Assembly (NCBI RefSeq): GCF_902833085.1
Contig: NZ_CADFEB010000004.1
Location: 434,001-498,000 of the forward strand
DNA from: Burkholderia ubonensis
GTDB taxonomy: Bacteria > Pseudomonadota > Gammaproteobacteria > Burkholderiales > Burkholderiaceae
Direction of reading: 5' to 3'
DNA: 64,000 nt
The position numbers and the translations under genes are program-made. Below the pieces are notes generated by a model that was not told where the DNA came from, did not search any database, and saw only the letters and a program-made list of their open reading frames with translations. Within the stretch, counting starts at the first letter, position 1, and each line of letters opens with the position of its first letter. Shown here one piece after another: positions 8,304 to 16,676 of the stretch.

Positions 8304-8885
8304 TTACAGCTCGATGCGCGTGCCGAGCAGCGCGAGGAATTGCGCGAGCCACGCCGGATGCGCGGGCCACGCGGGCGCGGTGACGAACGGCGCGTCGGTG
8401 ACCGCCGCATCGACCGGGATGTCCGCATATTCGCCGCCCGCGAGCTTCACTTCGGGCGCGCAGGCCGGGTAGGCCGAGATGCGCTTGCCGCGGATCACGT
8501 CGGCGGCGGCGAGCAGCTGCGCCGCATGGCAGATCGCGGCGATCGGTTTGCCGGCTGCCGCGAACGCGCGCACGAGTGCGATCACCTTCGGATCGAGCCG
8601 CAGGTATTCCGGCGCGCGGCCGCCCGCGATCGCGAGCGCGTCGTAGCGCGCGGCGTCGACGTCGTCGAACGACGCGTTCAGCGCGAACTGGTGGCCGGGC
8701 TTTTCCGTGTAGGTCTGGTCGCCCTCGAAGTCGTGGATCGCGGTCTTGATCCTGTCGCCCGCGCGCTTGCCCGGGCAAACCGCGTCGACGTGGTGGCCGA
8801 CGGCCTGCAGTGCCTGGAACGGCACCATCGTTTCGTAGTCTTCGGCGAAATCGCCGGTGAGCAACAGGATCTTCTTCGCGGCCAT
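8304..8885 (-). CDS. DJ-1/PfpI-family protein (class I glutamine-amidotransferase-like)
   Basis: A 193-aa single-domain protein. The nucleophile elbow is AAICHAAQ near residue 116 with the catalytic Cys, and the conserved Glu neighbourhood is DFAEDYET near residue 15, both typical of PfpI/DJ-1 members. Family activities include glyoxalase III, deglycase-like repair and peptidase; which applies here cannot be told. GGGAGAAAG before the ATG at 8885 sets the start; the longer frame from 8984 crosses the intergenic region. It may be transcribed alone, because a strong hairpin separates it from the upstream deaminase gene. Confidence 0.82.
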   Translation of the reverse strand: MAAKKILLLTGDFAEDYETMVPFQALQAVGHHVDAVCPGKRAGDRIKTAIHDFEGDQTYTEKPGHQFALNASFDDVDAARYDALAIAGGRAPEYLRLDPKVIALVRAFAAAGKPIAAICHAAQLLAAADVIRGKRISAYPACAPEVKLAGGEYADIPVDAAVTDAPFVTAPAWPAHPAWLAQFLALLGTRIEL

Positions 8886-8984
8886 GGCTTTCTCCCGGGT
8901 CCCATGCAAGGGTGAGCGGGGCGCGAGCGCGCCCCGGAACGAAAGCGCAGTGTACTCCGGCGGCCTGAAACCGGTATGACGCAA

Positions 8985-9012
8985 GGCCGCCCCGTCGCGC
9001 GACGGGGCGGCC
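8985..9012 (-). terminator. Strong hairpin after the deaminase gene
   Basis: GGCCGCCCCGTC-GCGC-GACGGGGCGGCC is a perfect 12-bp stem with a 4-base loop, 21 bases after the deaminase stop. There is only TT after it on the minus strand, so it may stop transcription poorly or protect the 3' end. Confidence 0.5.
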
Positions 9013-9032
9013 GGATCACGTCGGAAGGAAGG

Positions 9033-10313
9033 TCAGAAGAACGTTTCGACCACTTCCGTCACGCGGAACTGCGGATCGAGCACGAGCAGCTGGCGCCACT
9101 TGTCGAACGTCAGGCACGGGTGCGAGATGTCGAACGCGATCATGTCGCCGACCTTCACGTCCGCGCCGGGCGGGATCTGCAGATACGCGTGCTGGTCCAT
9201 CAGGCCGGTGATCGCCCAGCCTTCGCTCGCGGCGACGTCGCGCGGCGCGCTGTCGCGGCCCGGGCGGAAATGCCGGGCCGGCTCGGGCAGGCCCGCGTCG
9301 AACGCCGAGTCGCGCTTGCCGAGCGCGACGATCGCGCGGTTCGGCTCCGGCACCGACTGCACGTACGCCCACAGCTGCAGCGCGGGCAGCAGCCCTTCGC
9401 CCATCTTGCGTGCGGTCGGGTTGCGCGCGAACACGTCGGTCTGCGCCTTCTTGTAGATGCCGACGTCGTGCGTCAGGTAGCAGCCCGGGCGCAGCACGAC
9501 TTCCGCGAAGCCCGCGCCGGACGCCTTCGCGAACTCCTCCGCGACCACGTCGTACCACGCCGAACCCGCGCCGGACAGGATCGCCGGCGTGCGCGCGAAG
9601 CGGCCGGCGGCGGCGAGCTCGCGCGTCAGCGCGACCGCGCCCTGCAGGAACGCGCGGATCTCGCCTTCCTCCTTCAGCACGCCTTCGTAGAGTTCGATCC
9701 CGGCCAGCTTCAGCGTGTCCGGATAGCGGGCGAGCGCCGCGAGCACCGCGTCGCGCTGCGCGGCGTCGCGCACGCCGGTGCGCCCGCCCGGCACGCCGAG
9801 CTCGAGCAGCACGTTGAGCGACTTCTTCGCGTCGCCGAAGAAGCGGCCGAGCTGGTCGACGCCGTCGGCGGAATCGACGCAGCAGAAGAACTCGAAGTCG
9901 GGATCCGACAGCAGGCCCGCGATGATCGTCATGTTCTGGCGGCCGACCAGCTGGTTCGCGAGCAGCACGCGCCGCACGCCGCCGTGATACGCGGCCTGCG
10001 TCTGGTGCGCGGTCGCGAGCGTGATGCCCCACGCGCCGGCGTCGAGCTGGCGGCGGAACAGCTGCGGCGCCATCGTCGTCTTGCCGTGCGGCGCGAACTT
10101 GACGCCGTATTCCTCGACGAACGCCTGCATCCAATTCAGGTTGTGCTCGATGCGGTCCTCGTACAGCACTGCGGCCGGCAGGCTGACGTCCTCCGCGAGC
10201 AGGTTCCACTCGAGGCGGCCCGCGTCGCCGAGCGGCACGCTCGCGCTCGGCAGATTGCCGAGACCCTTGCCGAAGGGATCGATCGTCGCATCCTGATAGT
10301 TTGTAACTTTCAT
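9033..10313 (-). CDS. PLP-dependent amino-acid deaminase (D-serine dehydratase/D-threonine aldolase-like fold)
   Basis: A 426-aa protein with an alanine-racemase-type N-terminal barrel and a D-serine-dehydratase-like C-terminal domain. The PLP lysine is in FAPHGKTTMAPQ (about residue 77) and the metal-site pair His-x-Cys is in ISHPCLTFDKW near the C-terminus, as in eukaryotic-type Zn-dependent D-serine dehydratases. The expected reaction is removal of ammonia from a D-amino acid. It is divergent from an RpiR regulator followed by D-aminoacylase and RidA, so it probably processes D-amino acids freed by the deacylase. The ATG at 10313 has GGAG 9-12 bases upstream; an ATG at 10328 is an alternative. 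Confidence 0.82.
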   Translation of the reverse strand: MKVTNYQDATIDPFGKGLGNLPSASVPLGDAGRLEWNLLAEDVSLPAAVLYEDRIEHNLNWMQAFVEEYGVKFAPHGKTTMAPQLFRRQLDAGAWGITLATAHQTQAAYHGGVRRVLLANQLVGRQNMTIIAGLLSDPDFEFFCCVDSADGVDQLGRFFGDAKKSLNVLLELGVPGGRTGVRDAAQRDAVLAALARYPDTLKLAGIELYEGVLKEEGEIRAFLQGAVALTRELAAAGRFARTPAILSGAGSAWYDVVAEEFAKASGAGFAEVVLRPGCYLTHDVGIYKKAQTDVFARNPTARKMGEGLLPALQLWAYVQSVPEPNRAIVALGKRDSAFDAGLPEPARHFRPGRDSAPRDVAASEGWAITGLMDQHAYLQIPPGADVKVGDMIAFDISHPCLTFDKWRQLLVLDPQFRVTEVVETFF

Positions 10314-10391
10314 CTCATCCCGCTCCATCATTGATATGCATTGCACTGAAGTTGACATGCCGATGGTACAGAAAGTAGCATCGGCGCGGTA

Positions 10392-10408
10392 ATGTTATTT
10401 AGTAACAT
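10392..10408. promoter_or_regulatory. Putative RpiR-family operator
   Basis: ATGTTA-TTTAG-TAACAT is a perfect 6-bp inverted repeat in the 119-bp divergent region between the deaminase and rpiR-like genes, 24 bases before the latter. The 15-bp core TGTTA(N5)TAACA has the same layout as operators of RpiR/HexR-type proteins. Confidence 0.5.
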
Positions 10409-10432
10409 GGTGCGCCGCACCCATTCCCGCAG

Positions 10433-11362
10433 ATGAATTCGTCCGCCACTTCGTCTTCCGTCCCGCCGGCTGCCGGCGCTGCCGCCCAGCCGACCGTCGA
10501 CATCGTCGCCCGGATCGCCGAATGCGCGCCCGAGCTGCGCGACGCCGAGCGAAAGGTGGCCGCGTTCATCCTCGCCGATCTCGCGCGCGCCGCGCATGCG
10601 AGCATCGGCACGCTCGCGCGCGACGCCGACGTGAGCGTCGCGACGGTCACGCGCTTCGCGAAGGCGGTCGGCTGCCGCGACGTGCGCGAGCTGAAGCTGC
10701 TCGTCGCGCAGGCGGCGGCGGTCGGCCAGCGCTTTCTCGCGCCGTCCGACGGCGCGGGCGAGGATGACGCGAATCCCGCGTCGGTCGTCTACGACGAGAT
10801 CCAGGTCGCGCTCGCGCACAACCACCAGCTGCTGCGCCAGACGTCGTTCGACGCGGCCGCCGACCTGCTCGCCGGCGCGAAGATGGTCTACGTGTACGGG
10901 CAGGGCGGCGGCTCGACCGCGCTCGCCGACGAGCTGCGCTTCCGTCTCGTGCGCTTCGGCCGGCCGGTCGCGAGCTACCAGGACAGCGTGCTGCAGCGGA
11001 TGGTCGCGGCGACGGCGTCGCGCGATTCCGTCGTGGTCGCGCTGTCGGTGAGCGGGCGCGTGCCGGAGCTGCTGGAAAGCTGCGCGCTCGCGAAGCGCTA
11101 CGGCGCGCCGCTGATCGCGGTGACCGCGCCCGCGTCGCCGCTCGCGCAGCTTGCCGACCACCTGATTCCGGTCGTCGCGTTCGAAACCGATTTCATCTAC
11201 AAGCCGTCGACGTCGCGCTACGCGATGATGATGGCCATCGACGTGCTCGTCACCGAGGTCGCGCTGCGGCTCGGCGACGCGTGCCGCGAATCGCTGCGCC
11301 GCGTCAAGCATGCGCTCGATGCGCACCGCGGCGGCGGAGACCGCCAACCGCTAGGAGACTGA
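10433..11362 (+). CDS. RpiR-family transcriptional regulator (HTH + SIS)
   Basis: A 309-aa regulator. The HTH_6 domain covers about residues 25-100 (SIGTLARDADVSVATVTRFAKAVGC) and a SIS sugar-isomerase-like domain about 130-270 (YGQGGGSTALADELRFRL, ALSVSGRVPELLE). RpiR proteins usually sense phosphorylated sugars or amino sugars; here the neighbours are D-amino-acid genes, so an N-acyl-D-amino acid or a wall-derived metabolite is possible. The stop is 2 bases from the D-aminoacylase start, so the two are translationally coupled. The N-terminal 20 residues are Ser/Ala/Pro-rich and probably disordered. Confidence 0.88.
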   Translation: MNSSATSSSVPPAAGAAAQPTVDIVARIAECAPELRDAERKVAAFILADLARAAHASIGTLARDADVSVATVTRFAKAVGCRDVRELKLLVAQAAAVGQRFLAPSDGAGEDDANPASVVYDEIQVALAHNHQLLRQTSFDAAADLLAGAKMVYVYGQGGGSTALADELRFRLVRFGRPVASYQDSVLQRMVAATASRDSVVVALSVSGRVPELLESCALAKRYGAPLIAVTAPASPLAQLADHLIPVVAFETDFIYKPSTSRYAMMMAIDVLVTEVALRLGDACRESLRRVKHALDAHRGGGDRQPLGD

Positions 11363-11364
11363 CC

Positions 11365-12846
11365 ATGCATTCGCATCCCGAAGCCGCCGATACGCTGATC
11401 GTCGGCGCGCAGCTGTACGACGGCACCGGCGCGCCGCCCGTCGAGCGCGACGTCGCGATCCGCAACGGCGCGATCGTCGCGATCGGCAACCTGTCGAACT
11501 GGCTGGCCGAGGAGGTCGTCGAAGCGAACGGCCGCGCGCTTGCGCCGGGCTTCGTCGACGTGCACACGCACGACGACACGCATGTGATCCGCTCGCCGCA
11601 GATGCTGCCGAAGATCACGCAGGGCGTGACGACCGTGATCGTCGGCAACTGCGGGATCAGCGCGTCGCCGGTGACGCTCGCGGGCGATCCGCCCGACCCG
11701 ATGAACCTGCTCGGCGAGCGCGGCGCGTTCCGGTACCCGACCTTCGCCGACTACGTCGCGGCGGTGAACGACGCGCGGCCGGCCGTCAACGTCGCCGCGC
11801 TCGTCGGCCACACCGCGCTGCGCAACAACCAGATGGACCGCCTCGACCGCGCGGCCACCGATGCGGAAATCGCCGGCATGCGCGCGCAGCTCGAGGAGGC
11901 GCTCGCGCACGGCGCGCTCGGGCTGTCGTCGGGGCTCGCGTACGGCTCCGCGTTCGCGGCGCCGCCCGAGGAGGTGATGGCGCTCGCCGAGCCGCTCGCG
12001 AACGCGGGCGCGCTGTATACGACGCACATGCGCACCGAGTTCGACGCGATCCTCGACGCGATGGACGAGGCGTATCGCGTCGGCCGTCACGCACAGGTGC
12101 CGGTCGTGATCTCGCACCTGAAATGCGCGGGCCCGTCGAACTGGGGCCGCAGCACCGAGGTGCTCGCGTCGCTCGAAGGCGCGCGCCGCTACCAGCCGGT
12201 CGGCTGCGATTGCTATCCGTACAGCCGCAGCTCGTCGACGCTCGACCTGAAGCAGGTGACGGGCGACATCGACATCACGATCACGTGGTCGGAGCCGCAT
12301 CCGGAAGTGGCGGGCAAGCTGCTGAAGGCGATCGCGGCCGACTGGGGCGTGACCGAGCAGGAGGCCGCGCAGCGGATCCGGCCGGCGGGCGCCGTGTACC
12401 ACAACATGTCCGAGGACGACGTGCGGCGGATCCTGTCGCATCCGGCGACGATGGTCGGCTCGGACGGCCTGCCGAACGATCCGCTGCCGCATCCGCGGCT
12501 GTGGGGCGCGTTCCCGCGCGTGCTCGGGCATTACGCGCGCGACACCGGCCTGCTGCCGCTCGAGGAGGCGATCCGCAAGATGACGTCGCTGTCCGCGCGC
12601 CGCTTCGGGCTCGCGGGGCGCGGCGAGGTGCGGGTGGGTTTTCACGCGGATCTCGTGCTGTTCGATCCTGCGCGCGTGATCGATGCGGCGACCTTCGACA
12701 AGCCGCAGCAGCCCGCGCACGGCATCGACGCGGTGTGGGTCAACGGCGTGCTGACCTACCGCGACGGCCAGCCGACCGGCGAACGCGCGGGCGGCTTCGT
12801 TGCGCGCGGCGTGCGTGCGCAGGCGAGCGCCGATGCAGTGTTCTGA
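11365..12846 (+). CDS. N-acyl-D-amino-acid deacylase (D-aminoacylase)
   Basis: A 493-aa amidohydrolase that removes the acyl group from N-acyl-D-amino acids. The N-terminal beta sandwich leads into the metal-dependent barrel, with HTHDD (about residue 69) supplying two His ligands, Cys in VGNCGIS (about 97) as the bridging ligand typical of D-aminoacylases, SHLKCAG for a further His and MVGSDGLP for the catalytic Asp. The length matches the family (about 480-495). GGAG overlaps the end of the rpiR gene. The operon order regulator, deacylase, RidA, with the deaminase divergent, makes a complete salvage route from N-acyl-D-amino acid to 2-oxoacid. Confidence 0.9.
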   Translation: MHSHPEAADTLIVGAQLYDGTGAPPVERDVAIRNGAIVAIGNLSNWLAEEVVEANGRALAPGFVDVHTHDDTHVIRSPQMLPKITQGVTTVIVGNCGISASPVTLAGDPPDPMNLLGERGAFRYPTFADYVAAVNDARPAVNVAALVGHTALRNNQMDRLDRAATDAEIAGMRAQLEEALAHGALGLSSGLAYGSAFAAPPEEVMALAEPLANAGALYTTHMRTEFDAILDAMDEAYRVGRHAQVPVVISHLKCAGPSNWGRSTEVLASLEGARRYQPVGCDCYPYSRSSSTLDLKQVTGDIDITITWSEPHPEVAGKLLKAIAADWGVTEQEAAQRIRPAGAVYHNMSEDDVRRILSHPATMVGSDGLPNDPLPHPRLWGAFPRVLGHYARDTGLLPLEEAIRKMTSLSARRFGLAGRGEVRVGFHADLVLFDPARVIDAATFDKPQQPAHGIDAVWVNGVLTYRDGQPTGERAGGFVARGVRAQASADAVF

Positions 12847-12919
12847 CAGCTGACAGGGGCAATTTCCGTGCGCGCCGCGTTGGGCGCGCGCATCCGTAAC
12901 CAAGAACAGGAGTGAAACG

Positions 12920-13306
12920 ATGAAGCGATATGGCGTAGGCGAAGCGAAGGGGACGGGCGGGCAGGTGATGCCGTTCGCGCGTGCGGTCGAGGCCGACGGC
13001 TGGCTGTACGTGTCGGGCCAGACGCCGATGGTCAACGGCGAAGTGGTCGAAGGCGGGATCGTCACGCAGTCGAAGCAGACGATCGAGAACGTGATCGCGA
13101 TCCTGAAGGAAGCCGGCTACGGCCTCGAGCACGTCGTGCGCTGCGGCGTGTGGCTCGACGATGCGCGCGATTTCGCGTCGTTCAACAAGGTGTTCATCTC
13201 GTACTTCGGCGAGCATCCGCCGGCGCGCGCGTGCGTGCAGTCGAGCATGGTGATCGACTGCAAGGTCGAGGTCGATTGTATTGCGTACAAGGCGCCGGCG
13301 AAGTAA
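12920..13306 (+). CDS. RidA/YjgF-family enamine/imine deaminase
   Basis: A 128-aa protein of the RidA family, which hydrolyses reactive enamine/imine intermediates made by PLP dehydratases. The fold is indicated by WLYVSGQTPMVNGEVV, ENVIAILKEAGYGLEHVVRCGVWL and the end ARACVQSSMVIDCKVEVDCIAY. The usual catalytic Arg of the family (in PxRxxV) appears as PARACVQS, so it is probably retained. AACAGGAG lies 8 bases before the ATG. Its presence next to the PLP deaminase operon makes sense: it would clear the 2-aminoacrylate-type product. Confidence 0.88.
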   Translation: MKRYGVGEAKGTGGQVMPFARAVEADGWLYVSGQTPMVNGEVVEGGIVTQSKQTIENVIAILKEAGYGLEHVVRCGVWLDDARDFASFNKVFISYFGEHPPARACVQSSMVIDCKVEVDCIAYKAPAK

Positions 13307-13328
13307 GGCGGCGCGGGTAAAAGCTGTG

Positions 13329-13366
13329 CAACAAGGCCGGCGCATTGGCGTGCGCCGGCCTTGTTG
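13329..13366. terminator. Large hairpin after ridA
   Basis: CAACAAGGCCGGCGCA and its exact complement flank a TTGGCG loop (16-bp perfect stem). It probably ends the D-amino-acid operon. The rest of 13307-13640 shows no convincing gene or promoter; base composition drops toward the island. Confidence 0.6.
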
Positions 13367-13640
13367 CGTTATGACGGAGTCGATGCGTGGGCAAGGGCGA
13401 TCGGCGAGGGGATAGAGGGGGGGCGCTCAAACGCAACTCGGTTGAGGCGGCATAGAGCGGCGCCGGAATTTCGCTTTTTGTGACAAAGTTTTTTCGACGG
13501 GGCTCAACGTGACACATCCGTCTAGCGGAAGGTGGCAGCGATCGGCGCAGGTGCACGGCACGATCGCCAAGTACAACCGCCTTGCCAAACCCGAGGGCAA
13601 GGTGATTTGATGGAAGATCGCAATTAAACTGGGGTATTGA

Positions 13641-14243
13641 ATGCTCTCGATTGACTCCAGTGGGATGGTCGTTAGTTCGCGCGTGAGGCAGGTCAGAAAA
13701 ACTCAGATAGAGCGCGGTGCGATGCAGATGGTCAGTGGGATTATTGTTCATCAAACTGGTGGTTCAACTGCGGCCTCTGCATTCAGTAGCTATAAAAATG
13801 CGTCTGCTAATGGAGCGCATTTTTTGATCGAAAAGGATGGAGCGATTTATCAGACGGCATCTTTGAAGAAGCAGACTTGGCATGTCGGCCGTGTCAAGGC
13901 GCGCTGTGTTGCGGAAATGCGTTGCACGCCAGTCGAACTGGAGCAACTTCGCCGTTTTGACCCGCGTGGCGAAAACCGGCGGGAGATGCGCAAGGCGGTC
14001 CCGGATCGTTACCCTTCCAATACAGATAGCATTGGCGTGGAATTAGTCGGTGAAGCTCTACCGCTCGACGAACCCGTTCCAGAGCGACGAACCTACGTCG
14101 CGGCGCCAGAAGCTCAGAATGACTCGCTTCGATGGCTCATTCATGAACTTTCGATAACACTGAACGTCCCGATGGCAGAGGTCTTTCGCCACCCAACGGT
14201 ATCACGAAAGAACGATACAGAGGCAGCGAGGGTGCAATGGTGA
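13641..14243 (+). CDS. N-acetylmuramoyl-L-alanine amidase (Amidase_2), probable secreted antibacterial effector
   Basis: A 200-aa peptidoglycan amidase that would cut the bond between MurNAc and the stem peptide. Amidase_2 features in order: IIVHQTGG (His37), GAHFLIEKDG (His60), TWHVG (His81), SIGVELVGEA (Glu134) and FRHPTVSRKND (His184 and Asp192), matching the zinc ligands His/His/Asp of the family. There is no signal peptide, so it needs a lysis or injection route (type VI secretion or phage). Codon use is far less GC-rich than the neighbours. The stop overlaps the start of an exported protein, as in effector/immunity pairs. A lone phage endolysin remnant is the alternative; no phage gene is visible. 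Confidence 0.75.
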   Translation: MLSIDSSGMVVSSRVRQVRKTQIERGAMQMVSGIIVHQTGGSTAASAFSSYKNASANGAHFLIEKDGAIYQTASLKKQTWHVGRVKARCVAEMRCTPVELEQLRRFDPRGENRREMRKAVPDRYPSNTDSIGVELVGEALPLDEPVPERRTYVAAPEAQNDSLRWLIHELSITLNVPMAEVFRHPTVSRKNDTEAARVQW

Positions 14244-14674
14244 CTCGGATCGCAGCTTTGACCTTGGCACTCCTGCTAAACCACAGCGCGGTTGCGGGCA
14301 CGCTATCCGATCGCTTGTCGCCCAGCAAGACAGGACTCACTGTCGCGCCGGAGTCAATCAAGATCACCAAAAACGGTGCGTGGTCGGCTGATATCAGCGG
14401 GTACGAAACGGCGGATACGTGTCGCGCGTTCGTTCTTCGACAGGCGGATGTCAGCGCGTTTTTTAAGCGCGCGAACCGCGTCACCGAACGGGAATACAGC
14501 CATGAGTTGGACGCTGCAAATTGCTATGCCGAAGGCAAAGCCTATCTTGCGAATGGTGGTGTGGCGAAATGGAGGATAGACCAAGCAAGGCGCGGTCTCG
14601 TTTCCATGCCCGATGGCCGAACACGCTACCTGTATTGTCCGAAGTGCCGAGCCAACGTGTTCGCGCCGAATTAG
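14237..14674 (+). CDS. Exported hypothetical protein, candidate periplasmic immunity protein
   Basis: A 145-aa protein I do not recognise. It has a signal peptide (about residues 1-20, hydrophobic LTLALLLNHSAVA, cleavage before GTLSD), so the mature part is periplasmic, where a peptidoglycan amidase would act. The ATG lies inside the last codons of the amidase gene (7-base overlap), which implies coupled translation. The mature protein has four Cys, two as CPKC close to the C-terminus, possibly a disulfide or metal site. Gene order, overlap and location all fit an immunity role, but sequence alone does not prove it. Confidence 0.65.
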   Translation: MVTRIAALTLALLLNHSAVAGTLSDRLSPSKTGLTVAPESIKITKNGAWSADISGYETADTCRAFVLRQADVSAFFKRANRVTEREYSHELDAANCYAEGKAYLANGGVAKWRIDQARRGLVSMPDGRTRYLYCPKCRANVFAPN

Positions 14675-14800
14675 AGGGATGCTGCTCAATACGAGTTTGC
14701 TGATCGATCTTAGGCCGCTCAAGGATCGACATCCGGGGCACGCGGAACATTATTTGCCGGCTCGTCGATTTCGACGCGAGCCAGAGGACAAGGTGTTCTG

Positions 14801-15154
14801 ATGGAAAACGTGCGTTGGGACGAGATCGAAGCCTCCGTCAGATCAGAGGCGGGGCTCGGAAAATCCGCGCCGCTATCCGCCGCCACGAGGCTTTGGGAGG
14901 ATCTTGGCCAAACCGGCGACGAAGCCAACGATTTCATGGGTCTCTTTTTCGAACGTTTTGCCGTCGATACCGGCGACTTCGATTTCCACAGATATTTTCT
15001 GATGGAAGGCGAGGGACTGCTCTATTCGCTGTTCCAGCGTTGGGTTCTTCGAAAGCCGCACGGCCTCGAGCGGGAATCGATCACGCTTGCAATGCTGTAC
15101 CGCGCCGCCGTCGAAAGGAAATGGGACGCCCGGCGATTGGCCGAGCTGTCGTGA
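14801..15154 (+). CDS. DUF1493-family protein
   Basis: A 117-aa protein resembling DUF1493 proteins (RLWEDLGQTGDEANDFMGLFFERFAVD, then HRYFLMEGEG). DUF1493 proteins are small, acyl-carrier-like and often found in variable islands, with no settled function. The start ATG overlaps a TGA (TGATG at 14799-14803) that closes a short open frame beginning in the preceding gene; that frame looks like a decayed remnant rather than a gene. The 126 bases between this and the exported protein hold no other candidate. Possibly an accessory or orphan immunity protein of the island. Confidence 0.6.
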   Translation: MENVRWDEIEASVRSEAGLGKSAPLSAATRLWEDLGQTGDEANDFMGLFFERFAVDTGDFDFHRYFLMEGEGLLYSLFQRWVLRKPHGLERESITLAMLYRAAVERKWDARRLAELS

Positions 15155-15194
15155 AGGGGCGAGACTGCGGATGTGTGCAACCGATGGCGGCGAC

Positions 15195-15461
15195 ATGAAC
15201 GTAATAAACGATCAGCGAAATGACCACGGCGACATGGCCCTGCCATTGCTGATGGGCGAATGGGCCGTGTTGATGGAGATCATCCGCCTGCGGCTCGATC
15301 AGATCGGGCGTATCGATCCTGATTCGCTGGATGAGGACGCGCTTGCCGACCTCTACGAGGACCAGGACACGCTGACGCGCCTGCTGGCCTATATCGAGAA
15401 CAACTTCGCGCGTACCTTCGGCGGTCTGCCGTCGGCACCGGTGCATGAGCGCCGCGCGTGA
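15195..15461 (+). CDS. Small hypothetical protein
   Basis: An 88-aa protein I do not recognise: soluble, acidic in the middle (DSLDEDALADLYEDQDTL), predicted mostly helical, no cysteines or signal peptide. Codon use is plausible and it continues the direction of the island. The start is uncertain: the ATG at 15195 follows GGCGGCGAC, while an ATG at 15171 with GGGG upstream would add eight residues. Could be another orphan immunity-type gene; no function is claimed. Confidence 0.5.
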   Translation: MNVINDQRNDHGDMALPLLMGEWAVLMEIIRLRLDQIGRIDPDSLDEDALADLYEDQDTLTRLLAYIENNFARTFGGLPSAPVHERRA

Positions 15462-15581
15462 CCGCCAGTGCCGCGAGGTCGGCGCGCTGACGCGGCATCC
15501 GGCTTCGCACCCGGAAGTGTTTGCCCTGGGAACAGCTCGGCACCACTACCGCGTGATGAGCCTCGCGCAACAGGCAGCAGC

Positions 15582-15797
15582 ATGAGTCGGATCGCAGATC
15601 GCGTCGCGCTTCTGATTTGTGGCGTCGTCTTCGCGGGTATTGCGTGGGCGACCTTCCGGTATGCGGGTGAGTGGGTGATGCCCGTTGTGACGGCCGTGAT
15701 GCTCGTGGCGCTCGGGAGCGAAGTCCGCCGACTCAGACGCATACTGGACGGCCACGGCATCGATTGGCGTCCGCGAAGACGCCTTTTCCGCAAGTAG
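15582..15797 (+). CDS. Small inner-membrane protein
   Basis: A 71-aa protein with two hydrophobic segments (about residues 7-25 and 31-47) and a strongly basic tail (RRLRRI then RPRRRLFRK), so it should be a two-helix membrane protein with cytoplasmic C-terminus. Not recognised. The preceding 120 bases contain no clear promoter. It ends facing queF; GGCGGG and CCCGCC at 15807-15828 may form a shared terminator hairpin. Confidence 0.5.
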   Translation: MSRIADRVALLICGVVFAGIAWATFRYAGEWVMPVVTAVMLVALGSEVRRLRRILDGHGIDWRPRRRLFRK

Positions 15798-15840
15798 TCT
15801 GCATTGGCGGGCCGTGAAATGCCCGCCGGCTTCACTTCAT

Positions 15841-16665
15841 TTACTGCCGCGCCGTCCGCGCGTTATCCGGCATCGGCTGGTTGTAGTTCGTGCGGAACGG
15901 GTTGATATCGAGCCCGCCGCGCCGCGTATAACGCGCATACACCGCGAGCTTCACCGGTTTGCACGCATGCAGGATGTCGAGGAAGATCCGCTCGACGCAC
16001 TGCTCGTGAAAGCCCGTGTGATTGCGGAACGAGATGATGTAGCGCAGCAGGCCCGCATGGTCGATCTGCGGCCCGACGTAATGAATCTGCACGCTGCCCC
16101 AGTCCGGCTGGCCGGTGACCGGGCAGTTGGACCTCAGCAGATCGGACACGAGCGTTTCCTCGACCGGCGCCTCGTCGTGCGCGGCGGTGAGCAGCGACGG
16201 ATCGGGCTCGTAGATGTCGGTGTCGAGATCGAGCCGGTCGAGCGACAGCCCGTCGAGCTCGTCCATCTCGAGCTTGCCGAAGTCGTGCGGCGACACGAGC
16301 TGCACGGCGACGCTCGCGCCGCACGCGGCCGATACGTCGCGCTTCAGCGCGTCGCGCACCGCGTCGATCGAATCGAATTTCGTCTGCGCGAACGAGCCGA
16401 GATACAGCTTGAACGACTTCGATTCGACGATGTTCGGCGATTCGGCCGGCACGTAGAACGTCGCGACCGCGACCTGCGGCTTGCCGCGCGCGTTGAGCCA
16501 CGACAGCTCGTATGCGTTCCAGATGTCGGTGCCGAAGAACGGCAGCGCCGACGTGATGCCGATCTGCTCGCGCGCGCCGGCGCGCGGGATCGGGAACAGC
16601 AGCGACGCGTCGTACTGGTTCGCGTAGACGGTTGCCTTGCCGAGCGGGGAGTGTTCGGGATTCAT
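15841..16665 (-). CDS. queF: NADPH-dependent 7-cyano-7-deazaguanine reductase (QueF type II)
   Basis: A 274-aa enzyme reducing preQ0 to preQ1 in queuosine synthesis for tRNA. The long bimodular form is seen: the QueF motif [17 protein letters not shown] is in the N-terminal half and the catalytic Cys and Asp are in [18 protein letters not shown] in the C-terminal half, with FHEQCVERI further on. It follows ilvA with an 11-base gap and is probably co-transcribed. The ATG at 16665 gives the expected family length (about 275-280). Confidence 0.95.
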   Translation of the reverse strand: MNPEHSPLGKATVYANQYDASLLFPIPRAGAREQIGITSALPFFGTDIWNAYELSWLNARGKPQVAVATFYVPAESPNIVESKSFKLYLGSFAQTKFDSIDAVRDALKRDVSAACGASVAVQLVSPHDFGKLEMDELDGLSLDRLDLDTDIYEPDPSLLTAAHDEAPVEETLVSDLLRSNCPVTGQPDWGSVQIHYVGPQIDHAGLLRYIISFRNHTGFHEQCVERIFLDILHACKPVKLAVYARYTRRGGLDINPFRTNYNQPMPDNARTARQ

Positions 16666-16676
16666 GATGGGCTCGC

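Noticed and set aside
13509..13610. A 33-residue GTG frame upstream of the amidase gene that reads like a protein C-terminus
   Set aside because: No clear RBS, no recognisable family, and too short to distinguish from chance or a decayed fragment; not listed as a gene.
13641..15797. Calling the island a prophage or type VI locus
   Set aside because: No integrase, attachment-site repeats, structural phage genes, vgrG, hcp or PAAR genes lie in the window; only the effector/immunity interpretation is kept as a hypothesis.
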